Positions 1-9,247 are shown, counted from the first letter of the stretch. The stretch: DNA of 64,000 nt from an uncultured Pseudobutyrivibrio sp. (GCA_900546435.1 URCQ01000005.1:36709-100708), one strand, 5' to 3'. Program-made: numbers and translations. The notes: a model not told the origin generated them from the sequence alone.

Positions 1-997
1 GGAAAAAGATGCTAATTTTAATGGGGCAGATGTCAGAAATGGTATGACAGCTGTAGTATCGATTAAGCATCCGGCACCACGTTTTGAAGGTCAGACAAAG
101 ACAAAATTAGATAATCAGGATGCATCAAAAGCAACGGCGAAAGTGACAAACGATGAAATTCAATTGTATTTTGATCGTAATATCGATACCTTAAAAACGG
201 TTATTTCCTGTGCAGAAAAAGCAGCAAAAATCAGAAAAACAGAGGAACGTGCAAAAACCAATCTTTTGACAAAGCAAAAGTTTTCTTTTGATAGCAATGG
301 AAAACTGGCAAATTGTGAGAGCAGAGATGCCACAAAGTGCGAAATCTTTATCGTGGAGGGAGATTCTGCCGGCGGTTCCGCAAAAATGGCGAGAAACCGT
401 ATGTATCAGGCGATTATGCCAATCCGTGGAAAGATTTTAAATGTCGAAAAAGCAAGTATTGATAAGGTACTTGCAAATGCAGAAATCAAGACGATGATCA
501 ATGCATTTGGCTGTGGTTTTTCCGAAGGCTATGGAAATGATTTTGATATAACAAAGTTACGCTATGACAAGATAATTATTATGGCGGATGCCGATGTAGA
601 TGGTGCGCATATCTCGACATTACTTTTAACACTGTTTTATCGCTTTATGCCGGAATTGATTTATGAAGGACATGTGTATATTGCGATGCCACCACTTTAT
701 AAAGCAATTCCATCCAAAGGTAAGGAAGAATATCTGTATGATGATGCCGCATTGGAAAAATACCGAAAAACGCACACTGGTAATTTTACCTTACAAAGAT
801 ATAAGGGACTCGGTGAGATGGATGCAGAACAGTTGTGGGAGACAACCTTAGATCCAGAGCAGCGTATCTTGAAAAAAGTTGAGATTGAAGACGGACGTAT
901 GGCATCAGATGTTACGGAAATGTTGATGGGGAATGATGTGCCACCGCGTCGTGCATTTATCTATGAACACGCGCGCGATGCGCAATTAGATGTATAA
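1..997 (+). CDS. parE: DNA topoisomerase IV subunit B (ParE), C-terminal part
   Basis: The reading frame is open from the first full codon at base 2, so the 5' part (ATPase domain) lies outside the window. What remains starts just before the FEGQTKTKL motif and includes the TOPRIM motifs EGDSAGGSAK and DADVDGAHI, followed by QRYKGLGEM near the C-terminus. These are hallmarks of GyrB/ParE, the ATPase and metal-binding subunit of type IIA topoisomerases. It precedes a GyrA/ParC-type subunit by 33 bp, so the two form one operon. I call ParE rather than GyrB because the partner lacks a GyrA box and the neighbours are folate genes rather than dnaA-recF. GyrB remains possible. Confidence 0.87.
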   Translation, partial: EKDANFNGADVRNGMTAVVSIKHPAPRFEGQTKTKLDNQDASKATAKVTNDEIQLYFDRNIDTLKTVISCAEKAAKIRKTEERAKTNLLTKQKFSFDSNGKLANCESRDATKCEIFIVEGDSAGGSAKMARNRMYQAIMPIRGKILNVEKASIDKVLANAEIKTMINAFGCGFSEGYGNDFDITKLRYDKIIIMADADVDGAHISTLLLTLFYRFMPELIYEGHVYIAMPPLYKAIPSKGKEEYLYDDAALEKYRKTHTGNFTLQRYKGLGEMDAEQLWETTLDPEQRILKKVEIEDGRMASDVTEMLMGNDVPPRRAFIYEHARDAQLDV

Positions 998-1030
998 CTC
1001 TTTGAAAAAAGGAAGTAGGAGAAAAGATAG

Positions 1031-3268
1031 ATGGCAGTACAGGAAAAATTAATTCACATGGAATATTCAGAGATTATGGAGAAATCTTATATTGATTATG
1101 CCATGAGTGTTATTATTGCAAGAGCGTTGCCAGATGTTCGTGACGGTTTAAAGCCCGTACAAAGAAGAACGCTTTATGATATGCATGAATTGGGAATCCG
1201 CTATGATAAGCCGTTTCGAAAATCGGCAAGAATTGTCGGTGATACGATGGGTAAATATCATCCACATGGAGATAGTTCTATTTATGAATCTCTTGTGGTA
1301 ATGTCACAGGATTTTAAAAAAGGTCTTCCTTTGGTAGAGGGACATGGTAATTTTGGCTCTATCGAAGGAGATGGCGCCGCTGCAATGCGTTATACGGAAG
1401 CGCGATTGCACAAGGTAACGCAGGAATGTTATCTTGCAGACCTGGACAAAGATGTAGTAGATTTTATTCCAAACTTTGATGAGACGGAAAAAGAACCGGA
1501 AGTACTTCCTGTAAAAGTACCTAATTTATTGATTAATGGTGCGGAAGGCATTGCAGTTGGAATGGCAACCAGTATCCCACCACATAATTTTGGCGAAGTG
1601 ATTGACGGTGTGATCGCGTATATGAAGAATCCGGATATCAATACACAGCAAATGATGGAATACGTCAAAGGTCCGGATTTTCCAACGGGAGGCATTGTTG
1701 TTAACAAAGATGATTTACACGCAATTTATGCGACTGGAACCGGTAAAATCAAAGTGCGTGGTAAAGTGGAGATTGAAAAAGTCAAAGGTGGCAAGGAACG
1801 ACTGATTATTACAGAAATTCCATATACCATGATTGGTGCAAATATTGGCAAATTTTTAAATGACGTATGTGGTCTGGTGGAAACAAAGAAAACGACGGAT
1901 ATTGTTGATATTTCAAACCAATCTTCCAAGGAAGGCATTCGCATTGTGATTGATTTGAAAAAGGGAGCAAATGCGGAAAATCTTTGCAATCTTCTTTACA
2001 AAAAAACGCGTTTGGAAGATACCTTTGGAGTGAATATGCTTGCGGTTGCAGATGGCAGACCGGAAACGATGGGAATTGTACCAATCATTCGTCATCATGT
2101 GAATTTTCAATATGAATTAGCAACCAGAAAGTACACAACACTTTTGGCAAAAGAACGCCAGAAGAAGGAAATCCAGGAAGGATTGATCAAAGCTTGTGAT
2201 GTCATTGACCTGATTATTGAGATCTTGCGTGGTAGTAAAGATATGAAAATGGCAAAGGCATGTCTGGTAGAAGGCGTTACGGAAGGAATTCGTTTTAAGT
2301 CACAACAGGCAAAAAAAGATGCCGCTAAATTAAAATTTACAGAGCGTCAGGCAACAGCAATCTTAGAGATGCGTTTGTATAAACTGATTGGTCTTGAAAT
2401 ACAGGCTTTGATGAATGATTACGAAAAGACCATGAAAAATATCCAGGAATATTCGGATATTTTAGAAAATCGAGGTTCTATGGCAAAAGTCATTATGAAG
2501 GAATTGCAGACATTCAAAAAAGAATATGCCAGAGAACGTCGTACCGTTATTGATAATGTAGCAGAGGCTGTCGTTGTGGAAAAACCGATAGAAGAGGTGG
2601 ATGTCGCCGTAATGATTGATCGTTTTTCCTATGGGCGTGTTGTGGATATGGCAACATATGAACGAAATAAAGAAGCAGCGGAAGCAGAGAGCAGAGAAAT
2701 TATTTTCTGTAAAAATACGGATAAACTGGCTCTTTTTACAAACAAAGGGCAGATGCATTTGATCAAAGTGCTTGATTTACCATTCGGAAAATTCCGCGAT
2801 AAAGGACAACCACTTGATAATGTAAGTAATTTTGATACAACGAAAGAAGAAATTCTTTTGATTGCATCTCTTACGCATCTGAGAGATAAGAAGGTGGTAT
2901 TTGCCACAAAGACATCGATGTTAAAAGTGGTAGATGGCAAAGAATTTGATGTTGCAAAACGTACGACAGCAGCCACGAAACTGGCAGAGGAAGATGAACT
3001 TCTTCTGGTGGGGATTTTGCAGGAACAGGATACCCTTGTGATGCAGAGCCAAAAAGAAATGTTCTTACGCATTGATGCTGCAACGATTCCGGAAAAAAAG
3101 AAGGGCGCCATTGGTGTCCGAGGTATGCGCTTAGCAGATACAGATCTGTTACAGGCAGTATTTCTGATGCATGCAGGCGATAGTGAAACCGTGAAGGTAA
3201 AAGGCAAAGATGTAGTGTTAAATCGATTGCATATAGGCAATCGTGATACGAAAGGTGTCAAAAAATAA
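1031..3268 (+). CDS. parC: DNA topoisomerase IV subunit A (ParC)
   Basis: A 745-residue DNA-cleaving subunit of a type IIA topoisomerase, which decatenates and relaxes DNA with ParE. The N-terminal breakage-reunion domain starts with the conserved SYIDYAMSVIIARALPD region. The quinolone-determining segment HPHGDSSIYE sits at about residues 77-86, with Ser82 and Glu86 at the usual resistance positions in susceptible form. The catalytic tyrosine is Tyr121 in AAAMRYTEARL. The C-terminal beta-propeller lacks a canonical GyrA box (QRRGGKG); the nearest segment reads KKKGAIGVRGM. That favours ParC over GyrA. An AGGAAGTAGGAG ribosome site precedes the ATG. The stop overlaps the next start as TAATG, suggesting translational coupling. 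Confidence 0.88.
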   Translation: MAVQEKLIHMEYSEIMEKSYIDYAMSVIIARALPDVRDGLKPVQRRTLYDMHELGIRYDKPFRKSARIVGDTMGKYHPHGDSSIYESLVVMSQDFKKGLPLVEGHGNFGSIEGDGAAAMRYTEARLHKVTQECYLADLDKDVVDFIPNFDETEKEPEVLPVKVPNLLINGAEGIAVGMATSIPPHNFGEVIDGVIAYMKNPDINTQQMMEYVKGPDFPTGGIVVNKDDLHAIYATGTGKIKVRGKVEIEKVKGGKERLIITEIPYTMIGANIGKFLNDVCGLVETKKTTDIVDISNQSSKEGIRIVIDLKKGANAENLCNLLYKKTRLEDTFGVNMLAVADGRPETMGIVPIIRHHVNFQYELATRKYTTLLAKERQKKEIQEGLIKACDVIDLIIEILRGSKDMKMAKACLVEGVTEGIRFKSQQAKKDAAKLKFTERQATAILEMRLYKLIGLEIQALMNDYEKTMKNIQEYSDILENRGSMAKVIMKELQTFKKEYARERRTVIDNVAEAVVVEKPIEEVDVAVMIDRFSYGRVVDMATYERNKEAAEAESREIIFCKNTDKLALFTNKGQMHLIKVLDLPFGKFRDKGQPLDNVSNFDTTKEEILLIASLTHLRDKKVVFATKTSMLKVVDGKEFDVAKRTTAATKLAEEDELLLVGILQEQDTLVMQSQKEMFLRIDAATIPEKKKGAIGVRGMRLADTDLLQAVFLMHAGDSETVKVKGKDVVLNRLHIGNRDTKGVKK

Positions 3269-5106
3269 TGATTTTGGATGAACAGACATCTGCTTTTTTG
3301 AAAGAAATAGCCAAAAGAGGCAGTGTTTTGGGGCTGGATGCCATGCAGACATTGATGCAATATCTGGGCAATCCACAGGACAAATTACAGATTATACATG
3401 TGGCAGGAACCAACGGAAAAGGTTCCTGCTGCTGTATGCTGCAAAAGATTTTGTGTAAACAGGGATATGCTGTTGGCTTATATACATCTCCCGCTGTCTT
3501 TTGTGAGGAAGAACGTTTTCGCATGAATGATAATTTTATAACAGCGGATGCATACAACCATTATATGCATCGGATGGAAGATGCATGGAATGAAGTGGTG
3601 AAAAAGACAGGGCAGCGACCAACGATTTTTGAGGTGGAAACTGCGTTGGCATATTTATATTTTTATGAATCCGGGTGCGACTATGTTATTATGGAAGTTG
3701 GTATGGGGGGAGCGACCGATGCAACAAACGTAATGAAACAGAGTCTGTGTAGTGTTATTGCTTCTATTGGCATGGATCATATGCAGTTTTTAGGAGAGAA
3801 TGTGGCAAAGATTGCTCATATCAAGGCAGGCATCATCAAACCACATGGTGTATGTGTTTGTACATGGCAGGAAACTGCAGTGGCAGATGCGTTGCAGCAA
3901 GTAGCAGATAAGCAGAAGGCAGATCTTATTTTTTGTGATCAAAATGAAGTGCTTTTGCATGAAACGCAACCACTTTGTTATGATTACAAAGAATTTACGA
4001 ATATCACGGTTTCTTTACAGGGAACCTTTCAATTGCAAAATAGTGTGTTGGTTTTAGAGACAGTACGCGCCTTACGAAAATTAGGTGTGCGTATTGATGA
4101 TAGCTCTGTGAGTGAGGGAATCCGGGAAGCCAGTTGGCCAGGGCGGATGGAATGTATATGCAAAAAACCATGCATCTATATCGATGGTGCACACAACTGG
4201 CCAGCTGTGAAACAATTGCAAAAGACATTAGATGCCAATTTTACAAATAAAACAATAACCTATATAATAGGAGTACTTGCGGATAAAGAGTATCAAAAGA
4301 TGTTGCCGTTACTCTTGCCGATGGCAAATCATATTTATACAGTAACACCGAAAAATGAACGCGCCTTATCGGCACAAAAGCTTGCTAAGACGATACAGGC
4401 ACAAGGGTATGACGCAAAAGCATGCGACTCCTTAGAATGTGCAGTAAAACTAGCTGTGGATGCGGCAGATGATGTGATTTTGGCATTTGGTTCACTATCG
4501 TATCTGGGTGAATGCAAGCGTGTGGTAACATCGGTGATAAAGGAGGAAGAGATGTTTGATCATGAAAAAATAAAACAGGGTGTACGCATGATTTTAGAGG
4601 GAGTTGGAGAGGATCCAGGCAGGGAAGGTCTCGTTGAAACACCAGATCGTGTTGCACGTATGTATGAAGAAATTTTCAGTGGTTTATATATGGATGCTGC
4701 AGAACCATTGGCAAAGCGTTTTCATGTGGCTGGTAATGAAATGGTGCTGGAAAAAGATATCGTATTCTATAGTACCTGTGAACATCATTTGATGCCATTT
4801 TTTGGGAAAGCACATGTGGCTTATATTCCCAAAGGTGAAGTTGTGGGACTGAGTAAGATTGCGAGAACCGTCGAAGTTTTTGCCAAAAGACCACAGCTGC
4901 AGGAACAACTGACCGCGCAAATTGCAGATGCAATCAACGAACATCTACATCCAATGGGGGTGATGGTTATGGTGGAAGCAGAACATACTTGTATGACTAT
5001 GCGTGGTGTCAAAAAACCTGGCAGCAAGACCGTTAGTTATGTAACACGAGGCATTTTTGCAGAGGATACAGCTTTGCAGGATCGCTTTTTTCAATTAGTA
5101 AAATAA
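3268..5106 (+). CDS. folC/folE: Fused folylpolyglutamate/dihydrofolate synthase and GTP cyclohydrolase I
   Basis: One 612-residue frame holds two complete folate enzymes. Residues 1-428 are FolC, with the ATP-binding loop GTNGKGS at 47-53 and the Mur-ligase-like C-terminal domain ending in GSLSYLGE. It adds glutamate to dihydropteroate and folates. Residues 429-612 are FolE, which makes dihydroneopterin triphosphate from GTP. Its zinc ligands appear as Cys504, His507 (STCEHHLMPF) and Cys575. Both halves match the lengths of stand-alone family members, and only about 10 residues separate them. The junction keeps an AAGGAGG site five bases before an in-frame ATG at 4552, so separate FolE may also be made. 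Tandem stops TGA TAA lie one frame away at 4535-4540. A recent fusion by indel, or a sequencing error, are both possible. Confidence 0.88.
   Translation: MILDEQTSAFLKEIAKRGSVLGLDAMQTLMQYLGNPQDKLQIIHVAGTNGKGSCCCMLQKILCKQGYAVGLYTSPAVFCEEERFRMNDNFITADAYNHYMHRMEDAWNEVVKKTGQRPTIFEVETALAYLYFYESGCDYVIMEVGMGGATDATNVMKQSLCSVIASIGMDHMQFLGENVAKIAHIKAGIIKPHGVCVCTWQETAVADALQQVADKQKADLIFCDQNEVLLHETQPLCYDYKEFTNITVSLQGTFQLQNSVLVLETVRALRKLGVRIDDSSVSEGIREASWPGRMECICKKPCIYIDGAHNWPAVKQLQKTLDANFTNKTITYIIGVLADKEYQKMLPLLLPMANHIYTVTPKNERALSAQKLAKTIQAQGYDAKACDSLECAVKLAVDAADDVILAFGSLSYLGECKRVVTSVIKEEEMFDHEKIKQGVRMILEGVGEDPGREGLVETPDRVARMYEEIFSGLYMDAAEPLAKRFHVAGNEMVLEKDIVFYSTCEHHLMPFFGKAHVAYIPKGEVVGLSKIARTVEVFAKRPQLQEQLTAQIADAINEHLHPMGVMVMVEAEHTCMTMRGVKKPGSKTVSYVTRGIFAEDTALQDRFFQLVK
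4540..4554 (+). promoter_or_regulatory. Internal ribosome binding site and start codon for FolE
   Basis: AAGGAGG at 4540-4546 sits five bases before ATG 4552, inside the continuous FolC-FolE frame. The ATG begins exactly at the normal FolE N-terminus. This is the strongest ribosome site in the operon and suggests internal initiation of free FolE. Confidence 0.7.
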
Positions 5107-5124
5107 AGAGTTTGGATTGATCAT

Positions 5125-5673
5125 ATGGACACAGTGACAAGGCTGATACAACATCCGCTATACAAAGAAAAATACGATGCTTTACAGGCATATGAAAAAG
5201 AACGCTTGTATTGTCGCCATGATATGCGTCATTTTATGCGCGTGGCACAAATTGCGGATCAGATTGCGAGAGAAAATGGACTTTCGTTTTCTGCGGAAGA
5301 GATTACGTTGGTAGCGTTGTTACATGATATAGGACGTATAATGCAATACCAAAATGACATCTCCCACGCAGAGGCATCAGCATCATTTGCAAGGGAGATT
5401 TTGTTGTCTCTTGGATATGATGACAAAAAAACAGAAGAAATCAGAAAAGCAATCATAGCGCATAGTAATCGAATGGATGCGAAGAAGCGCTTTGCAAGGC
5501 GGGGAGAACTGCAATCCTTAGAAGAACTATTGTCGTTTGCGGACCAGTTTTCGCGGGAATGTTTTTCCTGTGAAGTAAAAGACAGTTGTAAGTGGAAAAC
5601 GGAAGAAAAGATAGATTACGTATATTTTGATATAGAAACCAAGCAGGAAAGAAAAAAAGGGGGAGAGCAATGA
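5125..5673 (+). CDS. HD-domain phosphohydrolase in the folate operon
   Basis: A 182-residue HD-superfamily protein. Metal-binding and catalytic residues appear in the expected order: His36, the His67-Asp68 dyad in ALLHDIGR, His81, His113 and Asp140. The C-terminal part carries three cysteines, C146-x2-C149-x5-C155, which could bind metal. It lies between FolC/FolE and FolP and overlaps folP by ATGA, so it belongs to the folate operon. The reaction is unknown. The operon has no Nudix FolQ, so I infer it may remove phosphates from dihydroneopterin triphosphate. A nucleotide phosphohydrolase with a different role is the main alternative. The ribosome site before the ATG is weak. Confidence 0.8.
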   Translation: MDTVTRLIQHPLYKEKYDALQAYEKERLYCRHDMRHFMRVAQIADQIARENGLSFSAEEITLVALLHDIGRIMQYQNDISHAEASASFAREILLSLGYDDKKTEEIRKAIIAHSNRMDAKKRFARRGELQSLEELLSFADQFSRECFSCEVKDSCKWKTEEKIDYVYFDIETKQERKKGGEQ

Positions 5674-6479
5674 TTATTGGAAAGCAGAACTTCAAGACAC
5701 AGGGGCATACGTATGTGATGGGGATATTGAATGTGACGCCAGATTCCTTTTCGGATGGAGGACGGTTTGATTCGATAGACGCAGCACTAAAGCATACGCA
5801 GCAGATGGTAGATGCAGGGGCAGATATCATTGATGTCGGAGGAGAATCTACACGACCGGGGCATGAAAAGATTACTGATCAGGAGGAAATGGAACGCGTT
5901 GTCCCAGTGATAGAGCGCATCAAAAAAGAATTTTCTATTCCAGTTTCTCTGGATACGTACAAGTCAGCTGTGGCAAAAGCGGGGATTGCTGCGGGAGCAG
6001 ATCTTTTAAATGATATCTGGGGATTACAATATGATGATGCTTTGGGACAGATTGTCGCAGAAAGTGATGTAGCATATTGTCTGATGCATAATCGCAAGCA
6101 GGTGACAGAAGCAATGGATGCAGATGTGTTTATAGGGCAGATGAAAGAGGATGTAGAGCGTGCCCTTGCAGCAGGCATTAAGAAAGAACGTATGATTGTA
6201 GATCCTGGCGTTGGCTTTGCAAAGACACAGGAACAAAATCTTATGACAATTGCAAATCTGGATCGCTTGAAAGCATTGGGCTATCCCGTGTTGCTTGGAA
6301 CATCCAGAAAATCAGTGATTGGTTATGTTTTAGATGTGCCGGTAGAAAAGCGTCTGGCAGGTACACTTGCAACAACGGCAGCGGCTGTCAATCAGGGCTG
6401 TATGTTTGTGCGCGTGCATGATGTAAAGGAAAATGTAGAATTGATTCAGATGATGGAACGCATCCGGGAAAGTAGGTAA
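5670..6479 (+). CDS. folP: Dihydropteroate synthase
   Basis: A 269-residue TIM-barrel enzyme that joins 6-hydroxymethyl-dihydropterin pyrophosphate to p-aminobenzoate; it is the sulfonamide target. The N-terminal signature MGILNVTPDSFSDGG is at about residues 17-31, followed by GGESTRPG and a C-terminal LLGTSRKS loop. These are all family motifs, and the length is normal. Its ATG overlaps the stop of the upstream HD gene (ATGA), with GGGGGAG as ribosome site. The next gene starts two bases after its stop. Position and content place it firmly in the folate operon. Confidence 0.95.
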   Translation: MIIGKQNFKTQGHTYVMGILNVTPDSFSDGGRFDSIDAALKHTQQMVDAGADIIDVGGESTRPGHEKITDQEEMERVVPVIERIKKEFSIPVSLDTYKSAVAKAGIAAGADLLNDIWGLQYDDALGQIVAESDVAYCLMHNRKQVTEAMDADVFIGQMKEDVERALAAGIKKERMIVDPGVGFAKTQEQNLMTIANLDRLKALGYPVLLGTSRKSVIGYVLDVPVEKRLAGTLATTAAAVNQGCMFVRVHDVKENVELIQMMERIRESR

Positions 6480-6481
6480 AA

Positions 6482-7309
6482 ATGGAACAGATTTTAGTAC
6501 AGGGACTTCAGGTTTTTGGGTATCATGGTGTATATGAACAGGAAAAAGAAGAAGGACAGACATTTCTTGTCAATTGTGTGATGGATACATCATTCGCAAG
6601 TGCAATTCATTCGGATGACGTAGGAGAAACCGTAGATTATGGTACCGTATGTCTGTTTATCAAAAAATATTTTGAAGAAAAAGCATATGATCTTCTGGAA
6701 AAAGTGGCAGATGAACTTGCAACATCCATTATGTATGCTTTTCCAGGAATCGAAAAAATACAAATACAGATAACAAAGCCGAATGCGCCAATTCCTATGG
6801 AATTTAAAAGTGTTGGTGTGCGCGTAGAGAAAAAATGGCATAAGGTAGCACTTGCCATTGGAAGCAATATGGGAGATAAGGAAAAGTATCTGACGGATGC
6901 GATGGAAACGCTGATTGCAAATCCAGATATTCGCAACGTGATTGTTTCGGATTATATAGAGACAGAACCATACGGATATGTGGAGCAGGATAAATTCTTA
7001 AATGGAGCGGTAACGTTAGAAACATTATTGTCAGCAGAAGATTTGCTTATCTTTTTACATGAAATTGAGGCAAAAGCAGAACGAAAACGCGAAATCCACT
7101 GGGGACCACGTACGTTGGATCTGGATATTTTGTTGTATGATGATGTATGTATGCACACGAAAGAATTGACGATTCCGCATATTGATATGTGTAATCGCAT
7201 GTTTGTGTTAGAACCATTGATGCAGATTGCACCGGGACTTGTACATCCGGTTAGAAGACGTACAATTTACGATTTATATCACATATTAAAGGAAAAGGAA
7301 AATGCATAA
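6482..7309 (+). CDS. folB/folK: Bifunctional dihydroneopterin aldolase / 6-hydroxymethyl-dihydropterin pyrophosphokinase
   Basis: A 275-residue fusion of two consecutive pathway enzymes. Residues 1-118 are FolB, with the GYHGVYEQEKEEGQ segment and TKPNAPIP. Residues 121-275 are FolK, starting at ALAIGSNMGD, with the signature GPRTLDLDILLYD at 208-220. FolB converts dihydroneopterin to hydroxymethyl-dihydropterin and FolK pyrophosphorylates it for FolP. FolB-FolK fusions are known in other bacteria, unlike the upstream FolC-FolE fusion. It starts two bases after folP. Its 3' end overlaps the following membrane protease gene by 8 bp. Confidence 0.94.
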   Translation: MEQILVQGLQVFGYHGVYEQEKEEGQTFLVNCVMDTSFASAIHSDDVGETVDYGTVCLFIKKYFEEKAYDLLEKVADELATSIMYAFPGIEKIQIQITKPNAPIPMEFKSVGVRVEKKWHKVALAIGSNMGDKEKYLTDAMETLIANPDIRNVIVSDYIETEPYGYVEQDKFLNGAVTLETLLSAEDLLIFLHEIEAKAERKREIHWGPRTLDLDILLYDDVCMHTKELTIPHIDMCNRMFVLEPLMQIAPGLVHPVRRRTIYDLYHILKEKENA

Positions 7310-7952
7310 AATTCGAGGAAACCGTATCTGGCAGATTGTATATCCGATTCTTGTGTACTATCTTTGCTATAATTTATTTTTTTCCATATTGTGCCTGTGT
7401 TTTGGAATACGTTTGAGTCATTTGTTTTTGCTCGGGGTGGCAAGTCTTTTGACCATTCCGTTTTGTTATCAGATCTATCGGAAAGCACCTGTTGTAAAAG
7501 CACAGAAGCTTTTAGATAAGCATACCTTGGGAAAAGAATGTTTATATATACTTGCAATTGTGCTATGGGGTCTTTTTTTGAATTATCTGATTACGCATAC
7601 ACCACTGGTTGCACTGTCCAAAGGATATGCACAGGCAAACAGTACACTTTATGCAGGAAGTTTATGGATTAAGATTTTTTCCAATTGTATCTGTATTCCG
7701 ATATTAGAAGAACTCGTTTATCGTGGAATTGTCTGTGGACAGTTACAATTATGGTATGATAAAAAAATTGCTGTGTTTATTTCTGCATTTTGTTTTGGTA
7801 TCATGCACTTTAATGTGGTACAATTTTTATATGGATTTCTTGTAGGTCTTGTGATTGCAGCAGTATATGCAAAAACACGCAAATTATGGGTGGTAATGGT
7901 TGCTCATGGCGTTACGAATTTCGCTGTTGTTATGTTAGCAGGATTAGGATAA
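7302..7952 (+). CDS. CPBP-family intramembrane metalloprotease
   Basis: A 216-residue, largely hydrophobic protein with several predicted membrane segments. The CAAX-protease/bacteriocin-processing (Abi, CPBP) motifs are visible: EELVYRG with Glu136, Glu137 and Arg141, then FGIMHF with His169, and AHGVTN with His202. These residues are the expected metal ligands and active-site residues in the membrane. The substrate is unknown; relatives process prenylated proteins, bacteriocins or anti-sigma factors. The start overlaps folB/folK by 8 bp, so it is probably co-transcribed with the folate genes, although no functional link is evident. Confidence 0.88.
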   Translation: MHKIRGNRIWQIVYPILVYYLCYNLFFSILCLCFGIRLSHLFLLGVASLLTIPFCYQIYRKAPVVKAQKLLDKHTLGKECLYILAIVLWGLFLNYLITHTPLVALSKGYAQANSTLYAGSLWIKIFSNCICIPILEELVYRGIVCGQLQLWYDKKIAVFISAFCFGIMHFNVVQFLYGFLVGLVIAAVYAKTRKLWVVMVAHGVTNFAVVMLAGLG

Positions 7953-7986
7953 GACATTTTAGAACAGACATAAGGAGGATCTATTT

Positions 7987-8457
7987 ATGGACGACAACAA
8001 GATTACACTTACGATTGGTAAGCAAAAGAACATTGCATTGATTGCGCATGATGGAAAAAAGGCAGAAATCATTGCATGGTGTGAAGAACATAAGGAAATA
8101 CTGAAAAAACATTTTCTTTGTGGCACAGGGACAACAGCCCGCATGATTACAGACCGTACCGGACTGCCAGTACGTGGTTATAATAGTGGTCCTCTTGGTG
8201 GTGACCAGCAGATTGGAGCAAAAGTAGTAGAAGGGCAGATTGATTTGATTATTTTCTTTTCGGATCCTTTGACAGCGCAGCCACATGATCCGGATGTGAA
8301 AGCACTTCTTCGTATCGCTCAGGTTTACGATATTCCAATCGCAAATAACAAAGCAACCGCAGATTTTATCATTACATCAGATTATATTGATCAGGAGTAT
8401 AATCACGATGTGATCAATTTTAAGAAAAATATTTCAGAGAGAGCAGAAACACTCTAA
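7987..8457 (+). CDS. mgsA: Methylglyoxal synthase
   Basis: A 156-residue enzyme that converts dihydroxyacetone phosphate to methylglyoxal and phosphate, a bypass of lower glycolysis when phosphate is scarce. The family core is intact: the phosphate-binding GTGTTA loop near residues 46-51, the SGPLGGDQQIGA motif with catalytic Asp73, and His100 in QPHDPDV. Length agrees with the family. A strong AAGGAGG site precedes the ATG. The 34-base gap from the CPBP gene has no terminator I can see, so it may be read through from the folate operon. Confidence 0.95.
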   Translation: MDDNKITLTIGKQKNIALIAHDGKKAEIIAWCEEHKEILKKHFLCGTGTTARMITDRTGLPVRGYNSGPLGGDQQIGAKVVEGQIDLIIFFSDPLTAQPHDPDVKALLRIAQVYDIPIANNKATADFIITSDYIDQEYNHDVINFKKNISERAETL

Positions 8458-8473
8458 AAATGTGGAGGAACAG

Positions 8474-9223
8474 ATGAGCAAACAGGAGAATCCTAATGTA
8501 GTGGGAAATATTGCAATTGTATTCATGTCACTTTTATTGATTGCCATTGGATGTATTATGCTTTTTACCGATGCGGTGCGCATGGTTTATTTCTGCTATG
8601 GAGCAGGCGCATGTCTATTGGTCTGGGGCATTTGGATGATCAGTCGTTACTTTTTGCATAAGGAGTTTCAGAGGACGACTAATTATGGATTTTCTGTAGG
8701 AACACTTGTTGTCATATTAGGAGCCGTCGATTTGATTCGTGCACAGGAGATTGCCGATTCGATTCCTAATTATCTTGGTATTCTGGTACTGATTGAAGGG
8801 GTCGTCATGTTACAGAATACGGTGCAATTAAAGAACTTAAAAGGAAATCTTTGGACGGTAAGTCTGATTTTTTCTTTGTGTTCTGTGGCGGGTTCTGTTG
8901 TCATATTGTTGAATTTGGGGAATATGATAACAAAGTATGTAACAGCTTTTTATCTGATGCTTGTGATAGTAGGTGCATTTGCACTGTTATCACTTTGTTT
9001 TGTGGGCATTCGTACGAAGCGTTATCATAAAGAGACACAACGGGAACTGGAGCGTAATATGGAAGAATCTGCACAATGGTTTGCAGCAAAAGAAAAAGCA
9101 CCTTTGGATCAGGCAGAAACGGATACAGTGACAGAGTCCATTGAGGAGAATATAGTGGAAGAGTCTTCCCAAAAAGAAGATGATGACGAACAGGTCTCTT
9201 CTCTTGTTGAGGAAGAAGTGTAA
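8474..9223 (+). CDS. DUF308-type multi-pass membrane protein
   Basis: I place the start at ATG 8474, five bases after GGAGG, rather than at the upstream GTG 8462 that lies inside the ribosome site. The 249-residue product has about six hydrophobic segments in the first 190 residues, in the alternating pattern of HdeD/DUF308 proteins, then a long acidic Glu/Asp-rich cytoplasmic tail ending in EEEV. No catalytic motif is visible. The function is unknown; HdeD relatives are linked to acid stress in enterobacteria, but that cannot be carried over here. It sits 24 bases upstream of a DUF2974 hydrolase gene. Confidence 0.75.
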   Translation: MSKQENPNVVGNIAIVFMSLLLIAIGCIMLFTDAVRMVYFCYGAGACLLVWGIWMISRYFLHKEFQRTTNYGFSVGTLVVILGAVDLIRAQEIADSIPNYLGILVLIEGVVMLQNTVQLKNLKGNLWTVSLIFSLCSVAGSVVILLNLGNMITKYVTAFYLMLVIVGAFALLSLCFVGIRTKRYHKETQRELERNMEESAQWFAAKEKAPLDQAETDTVTESIEENIVEESSQKEDDDEQVSSLVEEEV

Positions 9224-9247
9224 GGTTTTCCGGAAAGGAGCATACAC

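Noticed and set aside
2629..3360. A 243-codon open frame on the minus strand
   Set aside because: It lies opposite parC, which has strong family motifs throughout; the minus frame has no ribosome site and no recognisable protein features.
3268..5106. FolC-FolE fusion as a proven novel enzyme
   Set aside because: The out-of-frame stops and intact ribosome site leave a sequencing error or recent frameshift as live alternatives, so I report it only as a lead.
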